Shown here one piece after another: positions 42,339 through 64,000 of a DNA stretch of 64,000 bases. Where the stretch lies: assembly GCF_026151205.1 (NCBI RefSeq), contig NC_087075.1, forward strand, positions 1,977,911 through 2,041,910, read 5' to 3'. The stretch is from Bolinopsis microptera. Lineage: Eukaryota > Ctenophora > Tentaculata > Lobata > Bolinopsidae. Positions within the stretch are counted from its first letter, which is position 1. The number at the start of each line of letters is the position of its first letter. A program made the position numbers and the translations under genes. The notes below the pieces were generated by a model. That model saw only the letters and a program-made list of their open reading frames with translations, was not told the DNA's origin and ran no database searches.

Positions 42339-45300
42339 ATGAACGAAAGTGACACGGAGCAAACCACATACTTTGAACTTGAACAGGTACCACTTCAGGA
42401 ACTAAACAATCGATTGTATTTGTGTTTGCATTTGAGACCAGTTCCCATTCTCAAATATGAATTTGATAGAACTCAGTTTTCAGTATAACTACGGTCATTT
42501 TCTCAAAGATTATTCATCATAATTATTTCTAGTTCTCTAAAAGTCTAGTCAGAGTTACACTTATTTGGATCGTTATTGTAATAGTAGTACTTCGTGATAT
42601 CGATCCAAATTAATTCTAATCAGTTAGATCTTAGCTAAATAGTGCGGACTCAAGTAGGAAGCTTTCAGCTCAAACAAATACCACGGTACGTGCCTAAATA
42701 ACAAAAACTATACAGCACCGTTAATAAAGAATAAAGGGGCCGTATCAAAAGTTAATTTTTAATATTTAGTCATAACTTTCTTAAGATCTTGAAATTAAAT
42801 AGCGGTTGTGAAACGTCGCTCTTCTTAAAGGAGTTTTGAAGTAGACTTGTGAAATAAGAATTTCAAATGTAATTGTTTGATTCTATTGATATTTGATTGA
42901 CTATTAAATTGGTAGGTTATAAACCTACAAACTTATTATTGTAGTAGCTTTTTGTAGATATGCTTTATGAGAGACTGAAGGTGTTGTCAATAAAATTATT
43001 TGTATAATGATAATAATATATTCCCTGATCGTTTCACAAAATAACAATGACTGAAACGTACATATTATCATGAATCTTTATACAGAACCTGCGGCAACTT
43101 GTACGAACACCGATGGGACAGTAAGACAACATTAAGACACATTAAGACAACAATAAGACAACATTAAGACACCAATAAGACACATTAACACAAAAATAAG
43201 ACAACATTAAGACACCAATAAGACAACATTAAGACAACATTAACGCAACAAACACCAATAAGACAACAAACGATAAGACAACATTAAGACAACATTAAGA
43301 CACCAATAAGACAACATTAAGACAACATTAACGCAACAAACACCAATAAGACAACAAACGATAAGACAACATTAAGACAACATTAAGGCATCATTAAGGC
43401 AACATTAAGACAACATTAAAGCAACAAATTCGTTTAAGACAACAAATTATGTATAACAGTATAACACTATTTCTTCGAATATATTTTACTTTGTCAAATT
43501 ATATTTTACTTCATCAACTGAGTTAGAGTAATACGAAATTGTGACTTAAACTCTGAAAATGAAATAATTAGGTCTCATTATTTATCAGGTAATACAAATC
43601 TACAGAGCAATAAATTAATCAAAAATTCTTCTGAATAGGGCTGGGATATCTTGGTTGAAGGCTTTCCTCACGGAGGCGTTGTCTCTTGTCAGTCCGTATC
43701 GCTTACACCACATAAATTCTGACAAGGCTACAGTCATGGCTGCTGAATCCGTTCGGGTACGACCGGTTCCTCTTCGCATGTGGTTCTTAGCGTGGAACCA
43801 CATCCCTTCGCAGCTGTTGGTGTGAACACCAGTGACCGGGTCCACAAATCCTCGACTATGGTTGACAACTTGATGAGGAAATCCGTGGTGTTGCAGGGCG
43901 TTATAACCTTTCCACTTGTCGGTGAGAATAGTTGTACCCGGTAGAACGTGCTCCTTGATGAGTGTGATTAGGGTGTTGTGATCGCGTCGATTGCCGGTAC
44001 ACTCCACTAAGAAGCATTCGCCAGTAGTCCTACAGAACCCACCCAGCACCCATTTTCCGACTACACGTCGACCTCTGTTATATTTTCGTTTACCGAATTT
44101 GGATTCGTCAATCTCCACTATACAGCCGACCCCACCAATCTTTCTACGTGCACCGTTGTCGAACAGGTCTTCAAGCATGCAATTTCGGATCGAGGAGAAG
44201 ATGGACCGTACACAGCCGGTGCTGATGGTTATGATCCGTGCTACGTCGCAGACACTCAGTCGGTTGCAGAACAGCCAGATGATGTGGAGGAATACGGAGA
44301 AGGGTAGCTTGCGTTTGTGGAGGATACTCCCGGTTCTCACTGAGCAGAAGTGGTCGATGTCTGAAGAAGTGTCTGAACACTGCCAGCAGTAGCCGTCTGT
44401 GTACTTGCTCGTTGGGCATTTCTTCAAGGTCATAAAGTTGTTGCACTCTTCACAAGTTTGGAAAGGTCGCAGCATTCCGATATCCAAGCAGTACTGTAGA
44501 CATTCCGTTTCCGATGATAGTGATCCGCGTCTTAGCTCTTCGTAGGAGGGAAGGGAGTTCATGTTGTATCGTTAGATAAAGTGTTGGTTTGATGGCCTCT
44601 ATTAATACTATTTGTCACGTGAGCAGAACACGAACATCGGCCTCATTAATACCAAACGATCTAATCATGACGTGAACTGTTCGATTAATACCACATTCCA
44701 TAAGAACACGAACAACGGCCCTCATTAATACCACACGATCTGGTCATGACGTGAACTGTTCGATTAATACCACATTCCATAAGAACACGAACAACGGCCC
44801 TCATTAATACCACACGATCTGGTCATGACGTGAACTGTTCGATTAATACCACATTCCATAAGAACACGAACAACGGCCCTCATTAATACCACACGATCTG
44901 GTCATGACGTGAACTGTTCGATTAATACCACATTCCATAAGAACACGAACAACGGCCCTCATTAATACCACACGATCTGGTCATGACGTGAACTGTACAA
45001 TTACAAGCTGCGATCTGAGAATCGCTAACAAGATGTTACATTATTATCTGAGGTGATTTGACATGTGATGCATCGTAAAAAGTTGAGTGAGCCAGATGTC
45101 ATTTAAAGTCACGTGAGCCATGGTGATGACGCGATCCAGGAGAAGTGATCTCGCTAACAAGATGTGACATAACAGTAGTTATATAGTATATAAACGAATG
45201 GAACTCACAGTCGATATCAGTTATCTGAATCGTTTACTAATCACATCCATCTGACTTTTGTACAACTGCTATGGTTACTAGACGAGGAACCCGTTACAGC

Positions 45301-47465
45301 CGACCTACTCCTGCACCGAAGTGTGCCCATTGTGCTTCTACTGGACACGTCGCGACCTCCTGTCCTAGGACAAGTTACATCGCTCCTTCTCTTCCTTCAC
45401 TCAAATGCTCCAGTTGCGTCCTTGTTGCCAGAAGTGGCTACTCTGATGAACCTCTTACCCATCAGATTATCCTTACTATCGACCCTTGCCTTGCTCATGC
45501 ATCCTCAACATCTCGCCCTTCTAGACCTACTACCTCTCTTTCACGTCGACCTCGACTCAACCTCCCTGGCATTCCTCCCCCAGCTCCTAGACTGTCTTCT
45601 GCTCCATCCACTTCCTCAACTGCATCCAATCCTGCTTCCCCGCCACCTCCTGCAGCTCCAGCAGCTCCAGCAACCCCTCCTCCAGCAGCTCCAGCAGCCC
45701 CTCCTCCAGCAGCTCCAGCAACCCCTCCTCCAGCAGCTCCAGCAACCCCTCCTCCAGCAGCTCCAGCAGCTCCGGCGACCCCTCCTCCCGCAGCTCCGGC
45801 GACCCCTCCTCCCGCAGCTCCGGCGACCCCTCCAGCAGCTCCAGCGACCCCTCCTCCCGCAGCTCCGGCGACCCCTCCTCCCGCAGCTCCGGCGACCCCT
45901 CCAGCAGCTCCAGTGACCCCTCCTCCCGCAGCTCCGGCGACCCCTCCTCCCGCAGCTCCGGCGACCCCTCCAGCAGCTCCAGCGACCCCTCCTCCCGCAG
46001 CTCCGGCGACCCCTCCTCCCGCAGCTCCGGCGACCCCTCCTCCCGCAGCTCCGGCGACCCCTCCAGCAGCTCCAGCGACCCCTCCTCCCGCAGCTCCGGC
46101 GACCCCTCCTCCCGCAGCTCCGGCGACCCCTCCAGCAGCTCCAGTGACCCCTCCTCCTGCAGCTCCGGCGACCCCTCCTCCCGCAGCCCCAAATACACCA
46201 CCTCCTCCAGCAGCTCGTCGGACACGAGTGAGGAACATCAGCATTGACGGAGCTTTGGTTGAATACAGGACAATACTCAACTTGACCATCAACGGGAAAT
46301 CTCTTTCAACAGTCCTAGAAGAAAGAGGCATTTGTCGATCGCACTTCTACAGAAAAAGGTGCATTGCAGAAGCAGCACTCGTGGACAGACAATCCCTTGA
46401 GAGCTCGTTCCTGCAGCTACGTAAAGTAACGCTCCAAACCGTATACCCAGCGGCAAAAGATATCTGCAACAGAAAACATAGAGACCTAACACGCCTTTAT
46501 GCTCAAGGAAACGCCCTAAAGCCTAAAACTCGTTATTAAGATATTTGTTTTATTCTATATTGTAAACCAGTTATTTCAGTATCAATTTATCATCATTATA
46601 TTGTAAACCAGTTATTTCATTTAAATCAATTAAGCATCAATTTAAATTTCCGACTTTTAACTAGCAGTCCAAAGTATCTTAACAGATAATTTCAAAAATC
46701 TGTGTACTGCGGCAATGAAATCACGGCCGTATATTACATATTCTAAACATTTTGTTGCATTAATGTAGTCTTAAACGAGTTTGTTGTCTTAATGTTGTCT
46801 TAAATGAGTTTGTTGTTTTAATGTTGTCTTAATGTTGTCTTAATTGAGTTTGTTGTCTTAATGTTGTCTTAATGTTGTCTTAATGTTGTCTTAATATTTT
46901 ATCCTATTTTGTTGTCTTATCGGTGTTTGTTGTCTTAATCTTGTCTTATTGTTGTCTTATTGTTGTCTTATTGTTGCCTTAATGTTGTCTTAATGTTGCC
47001 TTAATGTTGTCTTAATGTTTGCTTTAATGTTGCCTTAATGTTGCCTTAATGTTGTCTTAATGTTGTCTTATCGTTTGTTGTCTTATTGGTGTTTGTTGCG
47101 TTAACGTTGTCTTATTGTTGTCTTAATGTTGTCTTAATGTTGTCTTATTGTTGTCTTAATGTTGTCTTAATGTTGTCTTACTGTCCCATCGGTGTTCGTA
47201 CAAGTTGCCACTGTATGTTAACATGGTAGGGGTTTGACTGTTTACATTGATTCTTAGTGAGGGTGTGTACACTGTGTCGACTGTAAATCACTGAGTGTCT
47301 AATATAAACCTAATCTTCAGAGCGGCAGAAAGAGTAGAACTGGCTAAAGCTCTTAAAGAGGCTAAAAGCAGCGGGGTATTCCACCAAGGTGCCATATTCT
47401 GCCAACCTAAAGCAGATAAAGGTCGCCACTGGTCAATCCACCCAGAATGGCCACTTGTTGATTGA
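42339..47465 (+). CDS. Possible exons of an unidentified gene flanking the Merlin element
   Basis: A piece at 42339-42385 (MNESDTEQTTYFELEQ) follows acceptor ctctctgcag and ends at a gtacca donor. A clear terminal exon at 47321-47465, after acceptor taatcttcag, reads AERVELAKALKEAKSSGVFH and ends HPEWPLVD before a stop. The phases of the two pieces do not match, so an intermediate exon is missing or they are unrelated. I do not recognise the protein. If they belong together, the 4.1-kb transposon lies in an intron. Confidence 0.35.
43127..43442. repeat. Left subterminal array (AAGACAACATT)n
   Basis: About 25 degenerate copies of aagacaacatt, with variants aagacaccaat and acgcaacaaac, lie directly inside the left inverted end of the Merlin element. 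They mirror the right array at 46750-47190. Such arrays may be transposase-binding sites. Confidence 0.9.
43615..44562 (-). CDS. Merlin/IS1595-type DDE transposase
   Basis: The protein is 315 residues from ATG, undamaged. An N-terminal zinc ribbon has C37, C40, C49, C59 and C62 (CEEC and CWQC). The catalytic core shows IVEIDESKFGKRKYNRGRRV with D152, then TILTDKWKGYNAL with D215 and HTNSCEGMWFHAKN with E252. The spacing and the G-R-x2-G-K-W-V stretch after the first Asp are those of the ISXO2-like/IS1595 family. It would cut and paste the 43093-47209 element at its inverted ends. Bacterial origin is unlikely: the element has eukaryotic-style TATA promoter and arrays, and sits among intron-containing DNA. 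Confidence 0.9.
   Translation of the reverse strand: MNSLPSYEELRRGSLSSETECLQYCLDIGMLRPFQTCEECNNFMTLKKCPTSKYTDGYCWQCSDTSSDIDHFCSVRTGSILHKRKLPFSVFLHIIWLFCNRLSVCDVARIITISTGCVRSIFSSIRNCMLEDLFDNGARRKIGGVGCIVEIDESKFGKRKYNRGRRVVGKWVLGGFCRTTGECFLVECTGNRRDHNTLITLIKEHVLPGTTILTDKWKGYNALQHHGFPHQVVNHSRGFVDPVTGVHTNSCEGMWFHAKNHMRRGTGRTRTDSAAMTVALSEFMWCKRYGLTRDNASVRKAFNQDIPALFRRIFD
44624..44996. repeat. 79-bp tandem repeat between divergent transposon genes
   Basis: Five copies, the first diverged, contain acacgaacaacggccctc and catgacgtgaactgttcg. Their place between the start codons of the two transposon genes suggests an upstream regulatory array. The half-site tgacgtga resembles a CRE/ATF half-site. Confidence 0.9.
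45187..45194 (+). promoter_or_regulatory. TATA box of the plus-strand transposon gene
   Basis: TATATAAA lies 77 bp before the ATG at 45271, in a position that puts transcription start near 45215-45225. Inferred from position and sequence only. Confidence 0.5.
45271..46539 (+). CDS. Transposon accessory protein: zinc knuckle, Pro/Ala repeats, C-terminal domain
   Basis: There are 422 residues from ATG. A CCHC knuckle, CAHCASTGHVATSC (C18, C21, H26, C31), is followed by another C-x2-C. Residues about 123-320 are low-complexity repeats of TPPPAAPA (24 bp) and TPPAAPA (21 bp). The last about 95 residues (SIDGALVEYRTILNLTING, SHFYRKRCIAEAALVD) look folded and basic, possibly helix-turn-helix. No family is recognised. 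As the second gene of a Merlin-like element it may bind DNA or RNA and assist transposition. Long open frames on the opposite strand are by-products of the repeat. Confidence 0.75.
   Translation: MVTRRGTRYSRPTPAPKCAHCASTGHVATSCPRTSYIAPSLPSLKCSSCVLVARSGYSDEPLTHQIILTIDPCLAHASSTSRPSRPTTSLSRRPRLNLPGIPPPAPRLSSAPSTSSTASNPASPPPPAAPAAPATPPPAAPAAPPPAAPATPPPAAPATPPPAAPAAPATPPPAAPATPPPAAPATPPAAPATPPPAAPATPPPAAPATPPAAPVTPPPAAPATPPPAAPATPPAAPATPPPAAPATPPPAAPATPPPAAPATPPAAPATPPPAAPATPPPAAPATPPAAPVTPPPAAPATPPPAAPNTPPPPAARRTRVRNISIDGALVEYRTILNLTINGKSLSTVLEERGICRSHFYRKRCIAEAALVDRQSLESSFLQLRKVTLQTVYPAAKDICNRKHRDLTRLYAQGNALKPKTRY
46750..47190. repeat. Right subterminal array (AATGTTGTCTT)n
   Basis: About 35 degenerate copies of ttaatgttgtc, with variants such as ttattggtgtttgttgcg, are the mirror image of the left array at 43127-43442 and run into the right inverted end. 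Confidence 0.9.
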
Positions 47466-47712
47466 TTTTCTAATTTTTTGCAATTTTCGTTTGTTTAAAT
47501 ACGGCCGATAAAAAATGTAAATTCATTCCTTAAACAAATTTATTTAAAAACTTTATTAGGCGATTAAATTTACTTTGTCAGACAAAGTCGAATAGCTTTT
47601 ATAGGCTTAATAATGGCCACTTTGATGTTTTGTATTGGTCTGATTCAGTGATAAATTATTTATGCAATATTATGAGATTTATGAAATTAATTTAAGGCTA
47701 TTTCTATGATGA

Positions 47713-49557
47713 TCAAGGTGGGTGCTACTTGTGATGAACTCTAGAAGGATGGGTTGGTAATACTCGGTCTGGCCGTCTGGAAGCCCATAGAATTCCAGTT
47801 CAGAAACCGAGTAAGGAGGTGCGGCTACTGATGAGAAGCCTCCTTAAAGTTTATTTGGGTTAGAAACGACATCTGGGTCCCTACCCTCGCACAAGATTAT
47901 TCTCAATTTTCTTGTTGTGTCCACAACTATACCGTTGATCAGAGTCACATCTGATGACTTCAGTGAAAGGGCTGATGACTTCAGTGAAAGAGCTGGTGAC
48001 CTAGTGAAAGTGCTGGTGACGATGAGAAAGACCATAAACCAGGGATTCCTTCGGGAGCATGTAAGATTATATCCAAAGTTTGTTCGCCAATGGGGTGTGT
48101 CTGGGTGTCAAAGATCTTCAAGGTGGGTGCTACTTGTGATGAACTCTAGAAGGATGGGTTGGTAATACTCGGTCTGGCCGTCTGGAAGCCCATAGAATTC
48201 CAGTTCAGAAACCGAGTAAGGAGGTGCGGCTACTGATGAGAAGCCTCCTTAAAGTTTATTTGGGTTAGAAACGACATCTGGGTCCCTACCCTCGCACAAG
48301 ATTATTCTCAATTTTCTTGTTGTGTCCACAACTATACCGTTGATCAGAGTCACATCTGATGACTTCAGTGAAAGGGCTGATGACTTCAGTGAAAGAGCTG
48401 GTGACCTAGTGAAAGTGCTGGTGACGATGAGAAAGACCATAAACCAGGGATTCCTTCGGGAGCATGTAAGATTATATCCAAAGTTTGTTCGCCAATGGGG
48501 TGTGTCTGGGTGTCAAAGATCTTCAAGGTGGGTGCTACTTGTGATGAACTCTAGAAGGATGGGTTGGTAATACTCGGTCTGGCCGTCTGGAAGCCCATAG
48601 AATTCCAGTTCAGAAACCGAGTAAGGAGGTGCGGCTACTGATGAGAAGCCTCCTTAAAGTTTATTTGGGTTAGAAACGACATCTGGGTCCCTACCCTCGC
48701 ACAAGATTATTCTCAATTTTCTTGTTGTGTCCACAACTATACCGTTGATCAGAGTCACATCTGATGACTTCAGTGAAAGGGCTGATGACTTCAGTGAAAG
48801 AGCTGGTGACCTAGTGAAAGTGCTGGTGACGATGAGAAAGACCATAAACCAGGGATTCCTTCGGGAGCATGTAAGATTATATCCAAAGTTTGTTCGCCAA
48901 TGGGGTGTGTCTGGGTGTCAAAGATCTTCAAGGTGGGTGCTACTTGTGATGAACTCTAGAAGGATGGGTTGGTAATACTCGGTCTGGCCGTCTGGAAGCC
49001 CATAGAATTCCAGTTCAGAAACCGAGTAAGGAGGTGCGGCTACTGATGAGAAGCCTCCTTAAAGTTTATTTGGGTTAGAAACGACATCTGGGTCCCTACC
49101 CTCGCACAAGATTATTCTCAATTTTCTTGTTGTGTCCACAACTATACCGTTGATCAGAGTCACATCTGATGACTTCAGTGAAAGGGCTGATGACTTCAGT
49201 GAAAGAGCTGGTGACCTAGTGAAAGTGCTGGTGACGATGAGAAAGACCATAAACCAGGGATTCCTTCGGGAGCATGTAAGATTATATCCAAAGTTTGTTC
49301 GCCAATGGGGTGTGTCTGGGTGTCAAAGATCTTCAAGGTGGGTGCTACTTGTGATGAACTCTAGAAGGATGGGTTGGTAATACTCGGTCTGGCCGTCTGG
49401 AAGCCCATAGAATTCCAGTTCAGAAACCGAGTAAGGAGGTGCGGCTACTGATGAGAAGCCTCCTTAAAGTTTATTTGGGTTAGAAACGACATCTGGGTCC
49501 CTACCCTCGCACAAGATTATTCTCAATTTTCTTGTTGTGTCCACAACTATGATGATC
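47713..49557. repeat. 405-bp tandem array, about 4.5 copies, with flanking 11-bp direct repeat
   Basis: Complete repeats start at offsets of exactly 405 bp (for example the word ccgttgatcagagtcacatc at 47932, 48337, 48742 and 49147). I saw no difference between copies. The array is bordered by ctatgatgatc at 47704-47714 and again at 49547-49557, like a target-site duplication. Each unit carries an 82-codon plus-strand and a 63-codon minus-strand frame that recur identically; neither resembles a known protein. The unit contains three CTGATGA words, two directly followed by CTTCAGTGAAA, and the pair CTGATGAG/GAAAC at 47828-47867. Confidence 0.9.
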
Positions 49558-49559
49558 GA

Positions 49560-50040
49560 AATATCGAATTGTCGAATAACGGTAATTTTGTTTATTGGAA
49601 TCAAAAGAAAACAGAAGGTTTAGAATCTGGCTAACTATAATTGATCATACATCATTGTAACAAATGTTAAAGTCAGCATACAAAAATAATGAAAACTGTC
49701 GTGCACATATCATGTAATCAGTCGAGGAGGCGCCCCAAAATAAGACGCTGCGTGATTAAGTTTTAAGTTTATGGAAAGAGGATTATGTCTTGATTATCTG
49801 ATATGTGACCGATTCCTAGGGGTATTGGGCAGCCGGAAGTGATCTGATATGAGGGACAACGGCAAATATTCTTCTCTCCGGCCCTAATACCTCAAAAATC
49901 AAATATGATAATCACTAAAAAATAATTTATACAAACAGTTTTAAACAACCATAGAATATGATAATTAAAAATTAAAAAATCAAAAAATGTTTAATCAAAA
50001 ATAATAAGCGATAAAACTTAATAGAACTGTTTGTAAACAG
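49560..50040. other. AT-rich spacer before the ABCC transporter 3' end
   Basis: No gene was recognised. The region is the probable 3' UTR and downstream flank of the minus-strand transporter. Several aataaaa and attaaaa words occur on the minus strand, but none can be singled out as the polyadenylation signal. Confidence 0.4.
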
Positions 50041-50042
50041 AT

Positions 50043-62934
<12,892 letters not shown>

Positions 62935-62939
62935 CTGAA

Positions 62940-64000
62940 ACATAACATTTTTCATTTCAGAATTCAAATAAAGTTCACCTAAATGTATCACAATTACATT
63001 TACACAAGACAAAATATATTACACAAGACCAAAATATATATATACAATGTTGGTTAATTGTTATTAGTGGGTACCTAAAATGAATGATGCACAATATATT
63101 CCATTTTGTATCAAATAGATTTCTTGATAGTATCTGAAGACTGAGATACCTCACGTACCTATACTCATAGTATATAAGAAGTAAGAGGGTACACCTGTCA
63201 TATCAACTTGTGTTAACCAATAGAAGCAAGTACCCGGCACAAGTACTGTGCTAACTGCTATTACTCCATATGCGTGAGTTGCTGTATGCACCAGTAATTA
63301 TGTACAATGTACAATGTACTATGTACATACAGTTTACATTCACATTTTTTGACAGGACCAAATGCAACTGATAGAGATTACTCTTTTCTATCAAAAACAA
63401 CGAAAATGTTGATTTCGAAAAGGCCCCTTAATTACAGCAAGATTAAGTTCCTGAGGTAGCACCATACCAGAATAACAATTTGTGAGAAATCAAAAATTGA
63501 TAGGGACTTGCAACTTGGTATGCATAAATTCGGCACAATTTTTTAAGATGTAAACTTTCATTTATTATCAGGAAGCTGGTTCTCCTGTGTATAAGAGGAA
63601 CCAGATCTTCTGTCAATTCAGTTGACAAAAGTTGTGAAAGCGACTTTGAGTTCGCATGCTTTGTATCAAAGCTTAGCTAATTATGAGTCCTATGGACTCA
63701 ATTAATTGATGATTCAAATCTGGTCGATATACATTGTTGTAAATTATATTGTTATATATTATTCTATTTGTTTTCCAAAAAAAAAAAAAAATAAATTCGG
63801 CACAACATATTGACACAATGTGATGAATAGTTTTCAGCAACTGCTCCTTCATAATATTTTGTATCATTTCTCAAAAAAGTCACACTTTCTGTGGTACACC
63901 CTACATACATGCAGTCTACATAACAAACTTGCAAGGCTTGCGGCCAATACGACTCAGTTATCATACTGAATTAGCGGGATTCCCATTCCAGCCGGAAAAT
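62940..64000. other. ABCC intron or upstream flank, no exon recognised
   Basis: No further transporter exon was found although the protein should continue N-terminally. A run of about 15 A lies at 63777-63791. Words such as aaattcggcacaa recur at 63529 and 63795, hinting at a diverged duplicate. Nothing else is supported. Confidence 0.4.

Larger units (their letters stand above)
43093..47209. mobile_element. Merlin/IS1595-like DNA transposon, two genes
   Basis: Perfect inverted ends of about 47 bp start GGCAACTTGTACGAACACCG and continue gatgggacagtaagacaac. Next to each end lies a long array of the 11-bp unit AAGACAACATT, in mirror orientation. Between them are an IS1595-type transposase on the minus strand and a zinc-knuckle/Pro-Ala protein on the plus strand, transcribed divergently from a 79-bp repeat array. 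Merlin is the eukaryotic branch of the IS1016/IS1595 group and normally shows 8-9-bp target duplications, but none could be found here. Both genes are intact, which suggests an autonomous copy. Confidence 0.85.

Noticed and set aside
43127-43442. CRISPR-like repeat array
   Set aside because: Units are about 11 bp without unique spacers, mirrored at the other transposon end, and the DNA is eukaryotic.
43615-44562. Bacterial contamination, because the transposase is of the ISXO2/IS1595 type
   Set aside because: The gene sits in an element with long inverted ends, a TATA box and arrays shared with both flanks. Merlin is the known eukaryotic branch of this family.
45495-46331. Gly/Ala-rich and Glu/Leu/Ser-rich minus-strand proteins
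   Set aside because: Antisense shadows of the Pro/Ala repeat in the plus-strand transposon ORF, which has an ATG, TATA box and non-repetitive ends.
47917-49380. Four identical 82-codon plus-strand frames and four 63-codon minus-strand frames
   Set aside because: They recur exactly with the 405-bp tandem unit, have no recognisable domain, and the same is true of both strands. Treated as by-products of the array, not a gene cluster.

Overview
The window is nuclear DNA of an animal. Genes are split by short GT-AG introns, the intergenic DNA is AT-rich, and recognisable host genes are a MRP4/ABCC4-type ABC transporter, a divergent beta-tubulin and a secreted discoidin plus Sushi protein. Non-LTR elements of several lineages, a Penelope-like element and Harbinger, Merlin and hAT DNA transposons are abundant. 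This mix fits a marine invertebrate such as a cnidarian. That is inference: nothing read here fixes the species. No prokaryotic operon, CRISPR, rRNA or tRNA was recognised.

Layout. 0-3.6 kb: dispersed repeats only. 3.6-9.1 kb: a reversed LINE tail, then a decayed LINE whose first ORF is open for 433 codons and joins an AlkB-type 2OG-Fe(II) dioxygenase to an SGNH hydrolase domain; EEP, reverse transcriptase (RT) and C-terminal remnants follow. 9.1-14 kb: mostly unassigned, with a few possible small exons. 14-19.7 kb: four LINE fragments. 20-21.15 kb: the C-terminal exons of a beta-tubulin. 21.3-26.8 kb: a nest of transposons, namely a Penelope-like element with N-terminal GIY-YIG, interrupted by a Harbinger derivative and by a LINE tail, bounded by MITEs. 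28.3-30 kb: the N-terminal exons of a beta-tubulin. 30.7-35.45 kb: a full-length, apparently intact L2/CR1-type LINE. 36.0-37.55 kb: the discoidin/Sushi gene. 37.8-41.7 kb: duplicated repeats and GC-rich hairpins. 43.1-47.2 kb: a 4.1-kb Merlin/IS1595-like transposon with intact transposase and a divergently transcribed zinc-knuckle/Pro-Ala ORF. 47.7-49.55 kb: a 405-bp tandem array flanked by an 11-bp direct repeat. 50.0-62.9 kb, minus strand: 17 exons of the ABCC transporter, with MITEs, a LINE fragment, telomere-like repeats and minisatellites in its introns.

Three minisatellites (tubulin exon at 20.3 kb, ABCC exons at 57.37 kb and 62.28 kb) end exactly at a 3' splice site, and their units carry the acceptor AG plus the first bases of the exon. 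Each exon is therefore preceded by many decoy acceptors. Other points for follow-up are the AlkB-SGNH LINE protein, the two-gene Merlin element, the tandem array with an insertion-like duplication and hammerhead-like core motifs, and the tubulin gene present as two non-overlapping halves in reversed order.
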